A stretch of DNA of 64,000 nucleotides. It comes from JBBCJR01 sp037190805. Its GTDB lineage: Bacteria > Pseudomonadota > Alphaproteobacteria > Sphingomonadales > Sphingomonadaceae. The notes beneath the pieces were generated by a model. That model saw only the letters and a list, made by a program, of their open reading frames with translations. It had not been told where the DNA came from and ran no database searches. This document shows positions 7,769 to 16,252 of this stretch, piece after piece. The position numbers were made by a program, and so were the translations under genes. The number at the start of each line of letters is the position of its first letter. Position 1 is the first letter of the stretch. The stretch lies in contig JBBCJR010000012.1 in the NCBI GenBank assembly GCA_037190805.1, positions 13,161 to 77,160 of the forward strand. Direction: 5' to 3'.

Positions 7769-9523
7769 CTATTCCTTTAGCCGGTCCCCGAGATGGCCGG
7801 CGAGATATTCTAGCGTCGCGATGCGGCGGTAGGCCCCCGAATCGCTGACCGCCCGCGTATGGAAAAAGCGCCGCATGGCCGGGAAATTAAGGTCGATCAC
7901 CCGCCCCAGATAGGCGGGGGTGAGGAGGCCGCCATGCTCGTCCGCGACCGGCCCCAGTCGCCGCCGCAGCGCATAGGTGCGGCCCCGCGCCCATGTCGGC
8001 CGGATACGGGTGCTCCACTCCTCGAAGCGGTGACGGCGATCGGGTGGTCCCGTGAAATCATGACCATAAGCGGATTGGTGGCGGGCAAGGCCAGGATCGA
8101 TCGCGGCCAGCACCGCCGCCTCGAACCGGCCCGCATATTTCTGTGCCATTGGCACCCGGAGTCCCGCCTCGACCACCCGATGGTCGAAGAACGGCAATAG
8201 ATAAGCGCCATGGCGGCCGACGACGCTGGCCTCGCGGCCGAAAAAAGCCCGGCAGCGCACGCGCGGATAGGCCTGCTCAATGAGCGTACGAGGCAATGGA
8301 CGCTCCAGATCCGCTTCGCCCAATGCCGTGACCAGCTTGGTCGTCAGCGCGCCCTCGAAAACCCGCGGATCAAAGGCGCTGGTCACGTCCGCCAGCGTGT
8401 AGCGGGCGAAGAAGCTGCGGACCAGCTGCCCCGCCTTCAGCGGCCGGTCGGCCAGATAGAAGAAATTACGCAGCACCTCGCCGCAACCGCCCGACACCGC
8501 CAGCCTGCCGCCGCGATGACGCTGATGACGCGACCAGGCGTTGCCGCCATTGTCGAACAGCCCGCCATCGGTGACGAGGGCATCCGTCTCGTGGAAATTG
8601 ACGCGCACCTGATCGGCAAAGTCAGCCGGGTCGATGGCGCGAAAGCTGGCTTTGTCCTCGACCGAAAGGGCGAAACCCTCCGCCGCCGCGATGGCGCGGG
8701 CAACCACGACATCGGTTTCGCCTGCGTCGTCGGCATCGCCATAAACGTAGATATTGGGGGCGATACCGGCGTCGCGCAGCAGCGCCAGCACCAGCCGCGA
8801 ATCGAGGCCGCCAGACAGCGGGCAGTCGACCCGGTCGCCGAACACCGCCGCTGCCGGCGCGACGGTGGCCCTGAGCCGTGTCGCAACATCGTCAATCCGG
8901 TCGGCAAGCGGCATGTCGACCGGCGTCTCGGGCAACGGCTTGGCAAGCGGCGTGACCGTGACTCCGTCCCGGTTCAGCCTCAGCAGCCGATCGGGGCCGA
9001 GCCGCTTCAACTCGGCCAGCACGCTGTCGTCGCCGATCGGGAAGACGTTGAACACGAACTCGTAAACGCCCTGCGGATCAAAACTGAGGGCAGGCAACGT
9101 GTCCGCCGCAGCGAGAAAGGAGGTCGACAACACCCGCCAGCCATCATCATGGAAAAGCTGGAACGCGCCGAAGAAATCTGTGAACAGCACCGTCCGCCCG
9201 GCGGCCCTGACCAGCGCCACGAATTGACCCCCGATCCGCGACCAGTCGGGCTCCCCAAGGGCGATCATCGCGATCAGCTTGCGCAGCGCGGGTGCGCCCA
9301 GTTCGCCATCGACGATCAACGTCCCCGCCACCGCGACCAGATCGTCCCCCTCGGTCAGGAAACCATCCGGACCACCATGGATGAAGGGGCAATGGAAACC
9401 GCGCCAGCCGGGCAGCGCGATGTCATCGAACGCGACGAAGCCGTGCCGGCCATATTGCGCGCGCGCGGCGGCCAGCGTGGCCGTCGCCGCATCGTCGTCC
9501 CGCACCAGGAAAAGACCGCCCAT
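7769..9523 (-). CDS. asparagine synthase-like protein without the N-terminal amidotransferase cysteine
   Basis: A 584-residue AsnB-like protein: a class II glutamine-amidotransferase-like N-terminal domain and a C-terminal ATP-pyrophosphatase domain with the PP-loop CPLSGGLDSRLVLALL at about 237-242. The chosen start gives MGGLFLVRDDD; genuine asparagine synthetases begin Met-Cys, and the cysteine that hydrolyses glutamine is absent, so ammonia may come from elsewhere or a different amine may be joined to a carboxylate. Such proteins occur in sphingomonad polysaccharide regions, and a GT4 glycosyltransferase is divergent next door. Upstream in-frame ATGs at 9547 and 9580 would add residues but no cysteine at position two. 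Function is unresolved; asparagine synthesis is not assumed. Confidence 0.8.
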   Translation of the reverse strand: MGGLFLVRDDDAATATLAAARAQYGRHGFVAFDDIALPGWRGFHCPFIHGGPDGFLTEGDDLVAVAGTLIVDGELGAPALRKLIAMIALGEPDWSRIGGQFVALVRAAGRTVLFTDFFGAFQLFHDDGWRVLSTSFLAAADTLPALSFDPQGVYEFVFNVFPIGDDSVLAELKRLGPDRLLRLNRDGVTVTPLAKPLPETPVDMPLADRIDDVATRLRATVAPAAAVFGDRVDCPLSGGLDSRLVLALLRDAGIAPNIYVYGDADDAGETDVVVARAIAAAEGFALSVEDKASFRAIDPADFADQVRVNFHETDALVTDGGLFDNGGNAWSRHQRHRGGRLAVSGGCGEVLRNFFYLADRPLKAGQLVRSFFARYTLADVTSAFDPRVFEGALTTKLVTALGEADLERPLPRTLIEQAYPRVRCRAFFGREASVVGRHGAYLLPFFDHRVVEAGLRVPMAQKYAGRFEAAVLAAIDPGLARHQSAYGHDFTGPPDRRHRFEEWSTRIRPTWARGRTYALRRRLGPVADEHGGLLTPAYLGRVIDLNFPAMRRFFHTRAVSDSGAYRRIATLEYLAGHLGDRLKE

Positions 9524-9641
9524 GCCCGTTTCCGACCCTTCGTCCATTTCCCGGCGGGCCGGGTGGTGTCGCCGATTCACCGGCGCTGAGAGCGCACTCT
9601 AGCGCTCGATTGTTAACCGTTCCTGCGGCATGGAGAAGCCC

Positions 9642-10745
9642 ATGGCGCGCCATCGCATCCTCCATGCCCATTCGACCTTCGACCTTGGCGGCAAGGAAGC
9701 GCGCGCCGTTCGCCTGATGAACGCATTCGGGGATGCCGTCCGACATATCGTCGTCTCCGCCGTCCCTGGCGCCACCCACGCCCGCGCCGCGCTCGCTCCC
9801 GAAATCGCAGCCAGCTTTCCCGACGACACGCCACCGCTCGCAGGCCGGCCCTCGCTTGAGCGCCTGTGGCGACTGGCGCGCTGGATGAAGGCGACGGAAG
9901 CCGATCTCGTTCTGACCTACAACTGGGGGGCGATGGACCTCGTGATGGCGCGGCGGCTGTTCGGCGGCCCGCCCCTCATCCATCATGAGGACGGCTTCAA
10001 CGCCGACGAGGCGGTGCGCCAGAACCCGCGCCGGGTGATGTGGCGGCGCATCGCCCTGCCCGCCGCCCAGCGGCTTGTCGTGCCGTCCGAGCGGTTGGAA
10101 ACGATTGCCCGCGATGTCTGGCGCCAGCCCCCAATGCGGGTCTGCCGTATCCCGAACGGTATCAATGTCGGCGCTTTCGGCCCGCCGTCCGTCGCCATCC
10201 CCGGCCTCGTTCGTTCACCCGGCGAGGTGATCGTCGGCACCGTCGCCGGCCTACGCGTGGTGAAGAACCTGCCCCGCTTGGTCCGGGCGGTCGCCACCGC
10301 CGGTCCCGACACCCGCCTCGTCGTCGTCGGGGAAGGGCCGGAACGCGCCACCATCATGGCCGAGGCGACGGCAACCGGGCTGGCCGATCGCCTCCACATG
10401 CCCGGCTTCATGGCAGGCCCTGCGGGCTGGATCGGCCATTTCGACATCTTCGCCCTGTCGTCGGACAGCGAGCAGTTCCCGATCTCGCTGGTTGAGGCGA
10501 TGGCCGCCGGCCTGCCGGTCGCCGCCCCCGCCGTCGGCGACGTCGCGGCGATGGTGGCGGCGGACAACGCCCCGTTTATTACCCCGCCCGGCGACGAGGC
10601 GGCGCTGGCATCGGCAATCCGTCGCCTGGCCGCCGATCCCGCGTTGCGCGCGCGCGTGGGCTCCGCCAACCGGGCAAAAGCGCTCGCGGTCTATGACGAA
10701 GCCCCGATGATCGCCGCCTATCGTGCCCTCTACGCCATCCCTTGA
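9642..10745 (+). CDS. family 4 glycosyltransferase (GT-B fold)
   Basis: A 367-residue cytoplasmic glycosyltransferase, probably acting on a polysaccharide or glycolipid precursor. The N-terminal acceptor domain begins MARHRILHAHSTFDLGGKEA, typical of GT4, and the donor domain shows VPSERLE, IPNGINV, GTVAGLRVVKNLPRL, VVGEGPER and the sugar-nucleotide motif SLVEAMAAGLPVAAP. ATG 9642 is preferred over ATG 9630 because GGAG at 9632-9635 sits seven bases ahead of it. It is divergent from the asparagine-synthase-like gene. Donor and acceptor sugars are unknown. Confidence 0.87.
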   Translation: MARHRILHAHSTFDLGGKEARAVRLMNAFGDAVRHIVVSAVPGATHARAALAPEIAASFPDDTPPLAGRPSLERLWRLARWMKATEADLVLTYNWGAMDLVMARRLFGGPPLIHHEDGFNADEAVRQNPRRVMWRRIALPAAQRLVVPSERLETIARDVWRQPPMRVCRIPNGINVGAFGPPSVAIPGLVRSPGEVIVGTVAGLRVVKNLPRLVRAVATAGPDTRLVVVGEGPERATIMAEATATGLADRLHMPGFMAGPAGWIGHFDIFALSSDSEQFPISLVEAMAAGLPVAAPAVGDVAAMVAADNAPFITPPGDEAALASAIRRLAADPALRARVGSANRAKALAVYDEAPMIAAYRALYAIP

Positions 10746-10799
10746 CGAGGGCGGCGCGGCACCGATAACCCGCCGCCACCATAGACCGGGAGCAATGAA

Positions 10800-11357
10800 A
10801 TGACCGACGCCGAGCGTCAGGAACTGCAGGCACTCATCCGCGCGCGGTCGTTTCGGACCGGCCGGTTCACGCTCGCCTCGGGCAAGGAAAGCACGCTCTA
10901 TTTCAACCTCAAACCGACGATGATGACCGCGCGGGGCGCAGAGCTGTCGGCGCGCGGCCTGCTCGCCATCGTCCGCCGGGTTGGCGCGGATTATGTCGGC
11001 GGACTCGAGATGGGCGCGGTTCCGGTGATCGGCTCGCTGATCGCCCTGTCGTCCGCCGAGGGCCAGCCGATCGAGGCCTTCTTCGTCCGCAAGAAGCCCA
11101 AGGATCATGGCACTCAGGACGTGCTCGAAGGGCTGATGCCCGGCGAAAGCCTGGTCGGCAAGCGCGCCTTCCTGATCGACGACGTCGCCACCACCGCCGG
11201 CTCGACCCTGATCGCGATCGAAGCCGCACGCCGCGCGGGGGCCGTTGTCACCGATGCCGCCGTTATCGTCGACCGGCAGGAAGGCGGCACCGAACTGCTC
11301 GCCAGCCACGGCGTCACCCTGCATTCGGTGTTCACCGCCAGCGATTTCGCCGGCTGA
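10800..11357 (+). CDS. pyrE: orotate phosphoribosyltransferase
   Basis: Makes orotidine 5'-phosphate from orotate and PRPP in de novo pyrimidine synthesis. The 185-residue protein has FTLASGKESTLYFNLK at the N-terminus, FFVRKKPKDHGTQ (the flexible catalytic loop with KKxKDHG) and the PRPP-binding motif FLIDDVATTAGST. The start ATG follows GGGAGCAATGAA. It stands alone between the glycosyltransferase and a minus-strand gene. Length and motifs are ordinary for the family. Confidence 0.95.
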   Translation: MTDAERQELQALIRARSFRTGRFTLASGKESTLYFNLKPTMMTARGAELSARGLLAIVRRVGADYVGGLEMGAVPVIGSLIALSSAEGQPIEAFFVRKKPKDHGTQDVLEGLMPGESLVGKRAFLIDDVATTAGSTLIAIEAARRAGAVVTDAAVIVDRQEGGTELLASHGVTLHSVFTASDFAG

Positions 11358-11392
11358 GTTCCAGATGATGCCGGAGGCGGCGCCCGGCCGCC

Positions 11393-12151
11393 TCAGGGCA
11401 CTATGAACGTCGTGCCGTCGACACCGGTGGCGCCACTCTGCCGATCAAGGGCGGAGATCGTCACCACATAATCCCCGCTAGCCGGCGTCTTCAGTTCGGC
11501 GGTGAAATAGCCGGTGCGGCCACCATAGCGCAGGGGCAGGCGGGTCACGGCCGCGCCCGGCGCGGTGCCGGCGATATCGGCGCGGACATCGAAACGATCT
11601 GCATCCCACAGTCCGCCCGGCTCGATCGGGCACCCGCACATCATCGCGACATTGACGCCGATGCGGACGCTCGCACCTTGGCCAAGCCGCTGGTGCGCGG
11701 CCGGCTCGATCGCATCCACCACCAGTCCGGGCAACTCCAGCACCCAGCCATCACCGATAACCGGCTGGCCAGGCAGCAGCCAACGCTGGACCGTCACTCG
11801 CACCGCCGCCTGCCGCTGGGCGCCAGGGCCATGGGCTTCGACATCGACGAGCACTGGCTGGTCGATGTCGATCCGCGCCCGAAAGGCAGCGGAGCCAGCA
11901 TCCGCCAGCGGCGTCCCGCGCCGCCCGCCGGCCATGATCCGGGCGGTAGCGCCGGTCGACCCGCTGGTCGGCCCTTCCGCCAGAATCGCGCCGCTGCGAG
12001 CATCGCGCAGCACGATGTGCGCGCCGCCCATGGACGATCCCACGAATTTCGCCCCCTGACTGAGAACGCGCACGACCACATCGGTCGGTTCGGCCGACAC
12101 GCTGGCCGGCGACAGGGCCAGCATCGCGGCCAGCAACAGCGATCGCGTCAT
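11393..12151 (-). CDS. secreted or periplasmic protein of unknown function
   Basis: A 252-residue protein with a clear signal peptide (MTRSLLLAAMLALSPASVSA, then EPTDVVVRV). The mature part has beta-rich segments such as VRVLSQGAKFVGSSMGGAHI, ARIDIDQPVLVDVEAHGPG and YFTAELKTPASGDYVVTISA, plus a CGC motif in VAMMCGCPIEPGG. It looks like one or two immunoglobulin-like or carbohydrate-handling beta domains, but I do not recognise the family. Three consecutive ATG codons are available (12157, 12154, 12151); the third has the best spacing from GATGAGG. It runs opposite to pyrE, and the gap to the methyltransferase upstream is about 65 bases. Confidence 0.7.
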   Translation of the reverse strand: MTRSLLLAAMLALSPASVSAEPTDVVVRVLSQGAKFVGSSMGGAHIVLRDARSGAILAEGPTSGSTGATARIMAGGRRGTPLADAGSAAFRARIDIDQPVLVDVEAHGPGAQRQAAVRVTVQRWLLPGQPVIGDGWVLELPGLVVDAIEPAAHQRLGQGASVRIGVNVAMMCGCPIEPGGLWDADRFDVRADIAGTAPGAAVTRLPLRYGGRTGYFTAELKTPASGDYVVTISALDRQSGATGVDGTTFIVP

Positions 12152-12218
12152 CATCATGGCCTCATCCGGATTCGCCGACAGTGGATCGACCCATCCTAGC
12201 GCAGCGGCGGCGCCCCGG

Positions 12219-12926
12219 CTAACGCGCCAGCACGAGCAATCCGCAACCGCCCAACAGCTTGGCGCACAGCGACGGATTGGCGCGATAGAGCAGGCGGTGC
12301 GGCAGGCGGCGCAGCCTGAGGCCGGCGGTCGTGGGCGGCGGCTGCATGATCGTGTGGGTCAGCCGGCTGGCGACGATCGTGTAGCCGCAATCGCGCAGGG
12401 TGCCGAGCGCCGTCGCCTCGGTGAAGAAATGGATATGGCCGACGGTGCGCCGCGCCTCCTCCGGCCAGCCGTTGAGGATGGTGCGCGCCGACAGGTCGAG
12501 CGGGATGTGAAAGACGAACGCATCGCCATGACCGCGCATGCTGGCCAGGAACCCCAGATAATCCGGCACATGCTCGAACACGTCGCAGCTGATCAGCAGC
12601 TCGAAGCGATCGTCGGTATCGAACAGGCTCTGCTCGCGGAAATCGAGGCCGGGCCGGACGCGGCGCCTGGCCATCGCCGCCGCCTCCGGGGCGATCTCAT
12701 AACCCGTGCCTTGCACGTCGCCGCCCAGCCGGCGGAGAAGATGGTCGAGAACGCCGCCCGTGCCGCATCCGACATCCCCGATCGCGCGCGGCGACGCCGG
12801 CAGGCGGCGGATCAGATCGGCGATATGACCGGCCTTCCAGGCTGCGTCACCTTCGTGCCAGTCGCCCGTGCTGGCGAGATAGTCGCCCGCCAGATATCGC
12901 TGGTCGATCACCGCCCCCTCGGTCAT
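12219..12926 (-). CDS. class I SAM-dependent methyltransferase
   Basis: A 235-residue methyltransferase with the SAM-binding glycine motif IGDVGCGTGGVLDHLL, the acidic end of strand 2 in GYEIAPEAAAMA, motif II CDVFEHVPDYLGFLASM, and a C-terminal part with HIHFFTEATALGTL as in Ubi/COQ-like or glycan-tailoring methyltransferases. ATG 12926 is used because the longer frame would enter the promoter region of the divergent gene at 13028. The substrate is unknown; the WPEEARR-HIHFF segment resembles methyltransferases found near polysaccharide genes. Confidence 0.83.
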   Translation of the reverse strand: MTEGAVIDQRYLAGDYLASTGDWHEGDAAWKAGHIADLIRRLPASPRAIGDVGCGTGGVLDHLLRRLGGDVQGTGYEIAPEAAAMARRRVRPGLDFREQSLFDTDDRFELLISCDVFEHVPDYLGFLASMRGHGDAFVFHIPLDLSARTILNGWPEEARRTVGHIHFFTEATALGTLRDCGYTIVASRLTHTIMQPPPTTAGLRLRRLPHRLLYRANPSLCAKLLGGCGLLVLAR

Positions 12927-13027
12927 GAATCCGCGATGGCAGGGCGCGGCAAATTCGCCAAGCTTTTTTCGCGGGACGCCCCTATAAGGCCCGTTAAGGA
13001 TGGCCAGGGGCCGGGAAAGGATCCACA

Positions 13028-14431
13028 TTGTTCAAGGGCGTGAATGCGATACGGATTGGCGGACGCGAAGTGCTTCCCCTGGTCGAGGGGGGCAAGGGCG
13101 TTGCCGTCAGCAACCACGCCTCTTCGGGTGCCTGGGCCGCCGCCGGGGGCATCGGCACGGTGTCGGCGGTCAATGCCGACAGCTACGATCCCTCGGGTCG
13201 TATCATCCCGCAGGTCTATCACGCCCTGACCCGCCGCGACCGGCACGAGGAGCTGATCGCCTATGCCATCGACGGCGCCGTCCAGCAGGTCCGCCGCGCC
13301 TTCGACATCTCTGGCGGACAAGGCGCCATCAACATCAACGTGCTGTGGGAAATGGGCGGCGCCCAGCGGGTGCTGGAAGGCGTGCTGGAGCAGACCAAGG
13401 GCCTTGTCGCCGGTGTCACCTGCGGCGCCGGCATGCCATACCGCCTGTCGGAGATCGCCGCCCACCACGGCGTCCACTATCTGCCGATCATCAGTTCGGC
13501 CCGCGCGTTCCGCGCTCTGTGGAAACGCGCCTATTCCAAGGCTGCCGAATGGCTGGGCGCGGTCGTTTACGAAGACCCCTGGCTGGCTGGCGGCCACAAC
13601 GGCCTGTCGAATGCGGAAGATCCGCTGCAGCCGCAGGACCCGCTGCCACGCGTGCGCGAGCTGCGTCAGACGATGCGCGAGGGCGGGATTTCCGACGATG
13701 TGCCGATCGTCATGGCCGGCGGCGTCTGGTTCCTTCGCGAGTGGGAGGAGTGGATCGACAATCCCGAACTGGGCGCCATCGCCTTCCAGTTCGGGACCCG
13801 CCCCCTGCTGACCCAGGAAAGCCCGATCCCGGAGACGTGGAAGACCAAGCTGATGGAACTGGCGCCGGGCGAGATCCTGCTGCATCAGTTTTCGCCAACC
13901 GGTTTCTATTCCAGCGCCGTCCGCAATCCCTTCCTGCGCAGCCTGGAAGCGCGTTCGGAACGGCAGATCGCCTTTTCGGGCGAAGCGGCGGGCGACCATC
14001 AGTCGCAGCTCGACGTCGGGGTGAAGGGCCGAGGCTTCTGGGTGACTCAGGGCGACCTGATGAGGGCCCGGACCTGGGTGGCTCAAGGCTATGACACGGC
14101 ACTGAAGACGCCGGACAACACGCTGGTATTCGTCACGCCCGAGGAGCGGGCGGTGATCCGCAAGGATCAGGCCGACTGCATGGGCTGTCTCAGCCAGTGC
14201 CAGTTCTCGTCCTGGGCCGATAATGAGAAGAACTCGACCGGCCGCCTCGCCGATCCGCGCAGCTTCTGCATCCAGAAGACGCTACAGGACATCGCCCATG
14301 GCGGCGATGTCGAAAACAACCTGATGTTCGCCGGTCACGGAGCCTACCGCTTCCGGCAGGACCCGTTCTATTCCAATGGCTTCGTGCCGACGGTCAAGCA
14401 ACTCGTCGATCGTATCCTGACAGGAGACTGA
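13028..14431 (+). CDS. long nitronate monooxygenase-like flavin oxidoreductase with C-terminal Cys cluster
   Basis: A 467-residue FMN-binding TIM-barrel protein of the nitronate monooxygenase (2-nitropropane dioxygenase) family, about 130 residues longer than the usual single-domain enzymes. The barrel is supported by VSNHASSGAWAAAGGIG near the N-terminus, VTCGAGMPYRLSEIA, IVMAGGVW and FQFGTRPLL. After the barrel come Cys384, Cys387, Cys391 (CMGCLSQC) and Cys414, a spacing like the iron-sulfur motif of the Old Yellow Enzyme/dienoyl-CoA reductase group. It begins with TTG 13028, favoured by AAAGGA seven bases upstream; GTG 13040 is the alternative. Substrate unknown, and iron-sulfur binding is an inference. 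Confidence 0.8.
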   Translation: MFKGVNAIRIGGREVLPLVEGGKGVAVSNHASSGAWAAAGGIGTVSAVNADSYDPSGRIIPQVYHALTRRDRHEELIAYAIDGAVQQVRRAFDISGGQGAININVLWEMGGAQRVLEGVLEQTKGLVAGVTCGAGMPYRLSEIAAHHGVHYLPIISSARAFRALWKRAYSKAAEWLGAVVYEDPWLAGGHNGLSNAEDPLQPQDPLPRVRELRQTMREGGISDDVPIVMAGGVWFLREWEEWIDNPELGAIAFQFGTRPLLTQESPIPETWKTKLMELAPGEILLHQFSPTGFYSSAVRNPFLRSLEARSERQIAFSGEAAGDHQSQLDVGVKGRGFWVTQGDLMRARTWVAQGYDTALKTPDNTLVFVTPEERAVIRKDQADCMGCLSQCQFSSWADNEKNSTGRLADPRSFCIQKTLQDIAHGGDVENNLMFAGHGAYRFRQDPFYSNGFVPTVKQLVDRILTGD

Positions 14432-14477
14432 GGCCGGGGTGAACGACCTGAACGGGCGCTCACCCCGCCTGGTCAAA

Positions 14478-14762
14478 TCAGCGATAGACGCGCCGCCCGT
14501 CGCGATCGACCCAATATTCGTTGCCGCGTTCATCCCGATAGAGGTCGTGGCGCCGGCCATCACGGGTAATGGCGCCGATGATCGCGCCGCCCGCAGCACC
14601 GATCGCGGCGCCTTCCACCGTCGACACACCGGGAACGACCGCGCCGACGACCGCACCGCCAGCGCCGCCAATGGCAGCGCCGCGCAGGGCGCGACTGTCA
14701 GAACAGGCGGACGCCGAAAGGGCGATCGCCACGGCGCCCGCGGTGATGAGATAGCGATTCAT
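14478..14762 (-). CDS. small glycine-zipper lipoprotein
   Basis: A 94-residue probable lipoprotein. The signal peptide ends in the lipobox LSASAC with the lipidated Cys at position 20. The mature chain has a glycine-zipper stretch (ALRGAAIGGAGGAVVGAVVP and AAIGAAGGAIIGAIT) and a charged tail with DLYRDERGNEYWVDRDGRR. Such proteins are thought to lie at the outer membrane, often linked to envelope stress. A strong AGGAG sits ahead of the ATG, which starts 12 bases after the stop of the upstream paralogue, so both are probably on one transcript. Confidence 0.8.
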   Translation of the reverse strand: MNRYLITAGAVAIALSASACSDSRALRGAAIGGAGGAVVGAVVPGVSTVEGAAIGAAGGAIIGAITRDGRRHDLYRDERGNEYWVDRDGRRVYR

Positions 14763-14774
14763 TGAACCTTCTCC

Positions 14775-15080
14775 TTACTGATAGTGACGCCGGCCGCGAT
14801 CATCGACCCAGTAGCGGTTGCCACGGTCGTCGCGGTACAGCTTGCGCTTCTTGCCGTCCTTGCTGATCAGGCCGACGACCGCGCCGCCAGCCGCGCCGAT
14901 CAACGCACCGTCGACAACGCTGAGGCCGGGCACCACGGCACCAACGGCCGCGCCGCCAGCGCCACCGATCGCCGCGCCGCGCAACGCCTTTCGGGCATCG
15001 TTCGCGTGCGCCGGCATCGCAAGAGCCATCGCACCCGCCAACAGTGCGGCAGCGCCGATGTGCCGGTTGAAACCTGTCAT
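14775..15080 (-). CDS. small glycine-zipper exported protein, paralogue of its downstream neighbour
   Basis: A 101-residue protein whose zipper (ALRGAAIGGAGGAAVGAVVP, ALIGAAGGAVVGLISKDG) and tail (KLYRDDRGNRYWVDDRGRRH) closely match the downstream gene, so the pair arose by tandem duplication. Here the signal peptide ends LAMPAHAND with no cysteine, indicating cleavage by signal peptidase I and a non-lipidated periplasmic or outer-membrane form. The start at 15080 is fixed by GGGAGG six bases upstream. The paired lipidated and non-lipidated copies suggest different anchoring of a similar domain. Confidence 0.8.
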   Translation of the reverse strand: MTGFNRHIGAAALLAGAMALAMPAHANDARKALRGAAIGGAGGAAVGAVVPGLSVVDGALIGAAGGAVVGLISKDGKKRKLYRDDRGNRYWVDDRGRRHYQ

Positions 15081-15112
15081 CTTGAACCTCCCGATCACTT
15101 CGCGGACGAATC

Positions 15113-15137
15113 AACCGCCAAGCCGGAAAGTCGTTCC
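15113..15137 (-). promoter_or_regulatory. possible EcfG-type stress promoter of the glycine-zipper pair
   Basis: Minus-strand GGAAC (15137-15133) is followed after 15 bases by CGGTT (15117-15113), about 35 bases before the start codon. Alphaproteobacterial EcfG promoters are usually GGAAC, 16-17 bases, CGTT, so the -35 is perfect and the -10 is one base off. Envelope glycine-zipper proteins are plausible members of that regulon. Confidence 0.3.
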
Positions 15138-15169
15138 GAGACCGTGAGGATTTTGCCGCCGGGCCGTGC

Positions 15170-16168
15170 TCAGCACCAGCCGTCCAGCACCTGGTCGGGC
15201 GGCCGGTGGCCGTCGGCCCAACTGCGGATATTGGCGATGACCTTCTCGCCGGTCGCCAGCCGGCTTTCGATGGTGGCCGAGCCCATATGGGGCAACAGCA
15301 CCACATTGGGCAGCGCCAGAAGGCGTGCATTGACCGCCGGCTCATGCTCGAACACGTCAAGCCCGGCCCCTGCGAGACGGCCCCCCTCGAGCGATTCGAT
15401 CAACGCCGCTTCCTCGACGATCTCGCCGCGCGCGGTGTTAATCAGATAGGCATGGGGCCGCATCAGCCCCAGCCGCCGACGATCGAGAAGATGCCGCGTT
15501 TCGGGCGTCGACGGGCAATGGATCGAAACGATGTCGACCCGGGCCAGCATCGCATCCAGCGTCGGCCACCAGGTCGCGTCAAGCGGGCGTTCGATGGCCT
15601 CGGGCAAGCGGCTGCGATTATGATAGTGGACGGCAATGCCGAAACCCCGTGCGCGTTTCGCGACCGCCTGGCCGATCCGTCCCATGCCGACGATGCCCAG
15701 CCGCTTGCCCGTGATGCGATGGCCCAGCATCCAGGTCGGCGACCAGCCATGGAAGGCGCCGTCGCGCAGCCGGTTCATGCCCTCCGCCAGTCGGCGCGGC
15801 ACGCCCAGGATCATCGCCATGGTCATGTCCGCCGTATCATCGGTCAGGACGCCTGGGGTATTGGATACCATCACCCCCTTGGCGCGCGCGGCATGCAGGT
15901 CGATATGGTCGACGCCATTGCCGAAATTGGCGATGAGACGAAGCCTTTCCCCTGCCCCGGCCAGCAAGTCCGCGTCGATCTCGTCGGTCAGCGCGGACAC
16001 CAGGACATCGCAGCGCGACAGCGCGTCGGCCAGCCGCGCCCGATCGAACGGCGTGTCATCGAGGTTCAGTTCGACATCGAACAACTCAGCCATCCGGGTT
16101 TCAACCGCCTCCGGCAGGCGGCGGGTCACGATGACGAGGGGGCGGCTTGGCCGAGCATCCTGTTCCAT
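15170..16168 (-). CDS. D-2-hydroxyacid dehydrogenase (glyoxylate/hydroxypyruvate reductase type)
   Basis: A 332-residue NAD(P)-dependent cytoplasmic dehydrogenase. The N-terminal substrate domain contains LIANFGNGVDHIDLHAA; the nucleotide domain has GKRLGIVGMGRIGQAVAKRA, IHCPSTPETRHLL, INTARGEIVEEAAL with the catalytic Arg, GLDVFEHEP with the Glu, and LLPHMGSATIESR with the catalytic His. After the second strand the residues are HYHNRSRLP; Arg there would favour NADP. Length is standard. Glyoxylate or hydroxypyruvate is the likely substrate, but other 2-ketoacids are possible. Confidence 0.88.
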   Translation of the reverse strand: MEQDARPSRPLVIVTRRLPEAVETRMAELFDVELNLDDTPFDRARLADALSRCDVLVSALTDEIDADLLAGAGERLRLIANFGNGVDHIDLHAARAKGVMVSNTPGVLTDDTADMTMAMILGVPRRLAEGMNRLRDGAFHGWSPTWMLGHRITGKRLGIVGMGRIGQAVAKRARGFGIAVHYHNRSRLPEAIERPLDATWWPTLDAMLARVDIVSIHCPSTPETRHLLDRRRLGLMRPHAYLINTARGEIVEEAALIESLEGGRLAGAGLDVFEHEPAVNARLLALPNVVLLPHMGSATIESRLATGEKVIANIRSWADGHRPPDQVLDGWC

Positions 16169-16252
16169 AAGCCCGCTATCCCGCCGTCATCGTCCAAGGT
16201 CAAGATTGCGACGCGGCGGCGATGAAGGCAGATATGGGAAAGGAGGCCTGCC

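Noticed and set aside
8210..9589. A 459-codon frame antisense to the asparagine-synthase-like gene
   Set aside because: Shadow of the strongly motif-supported minus-strand gene; Arg/Gln-rich composition and no recognisable start context.
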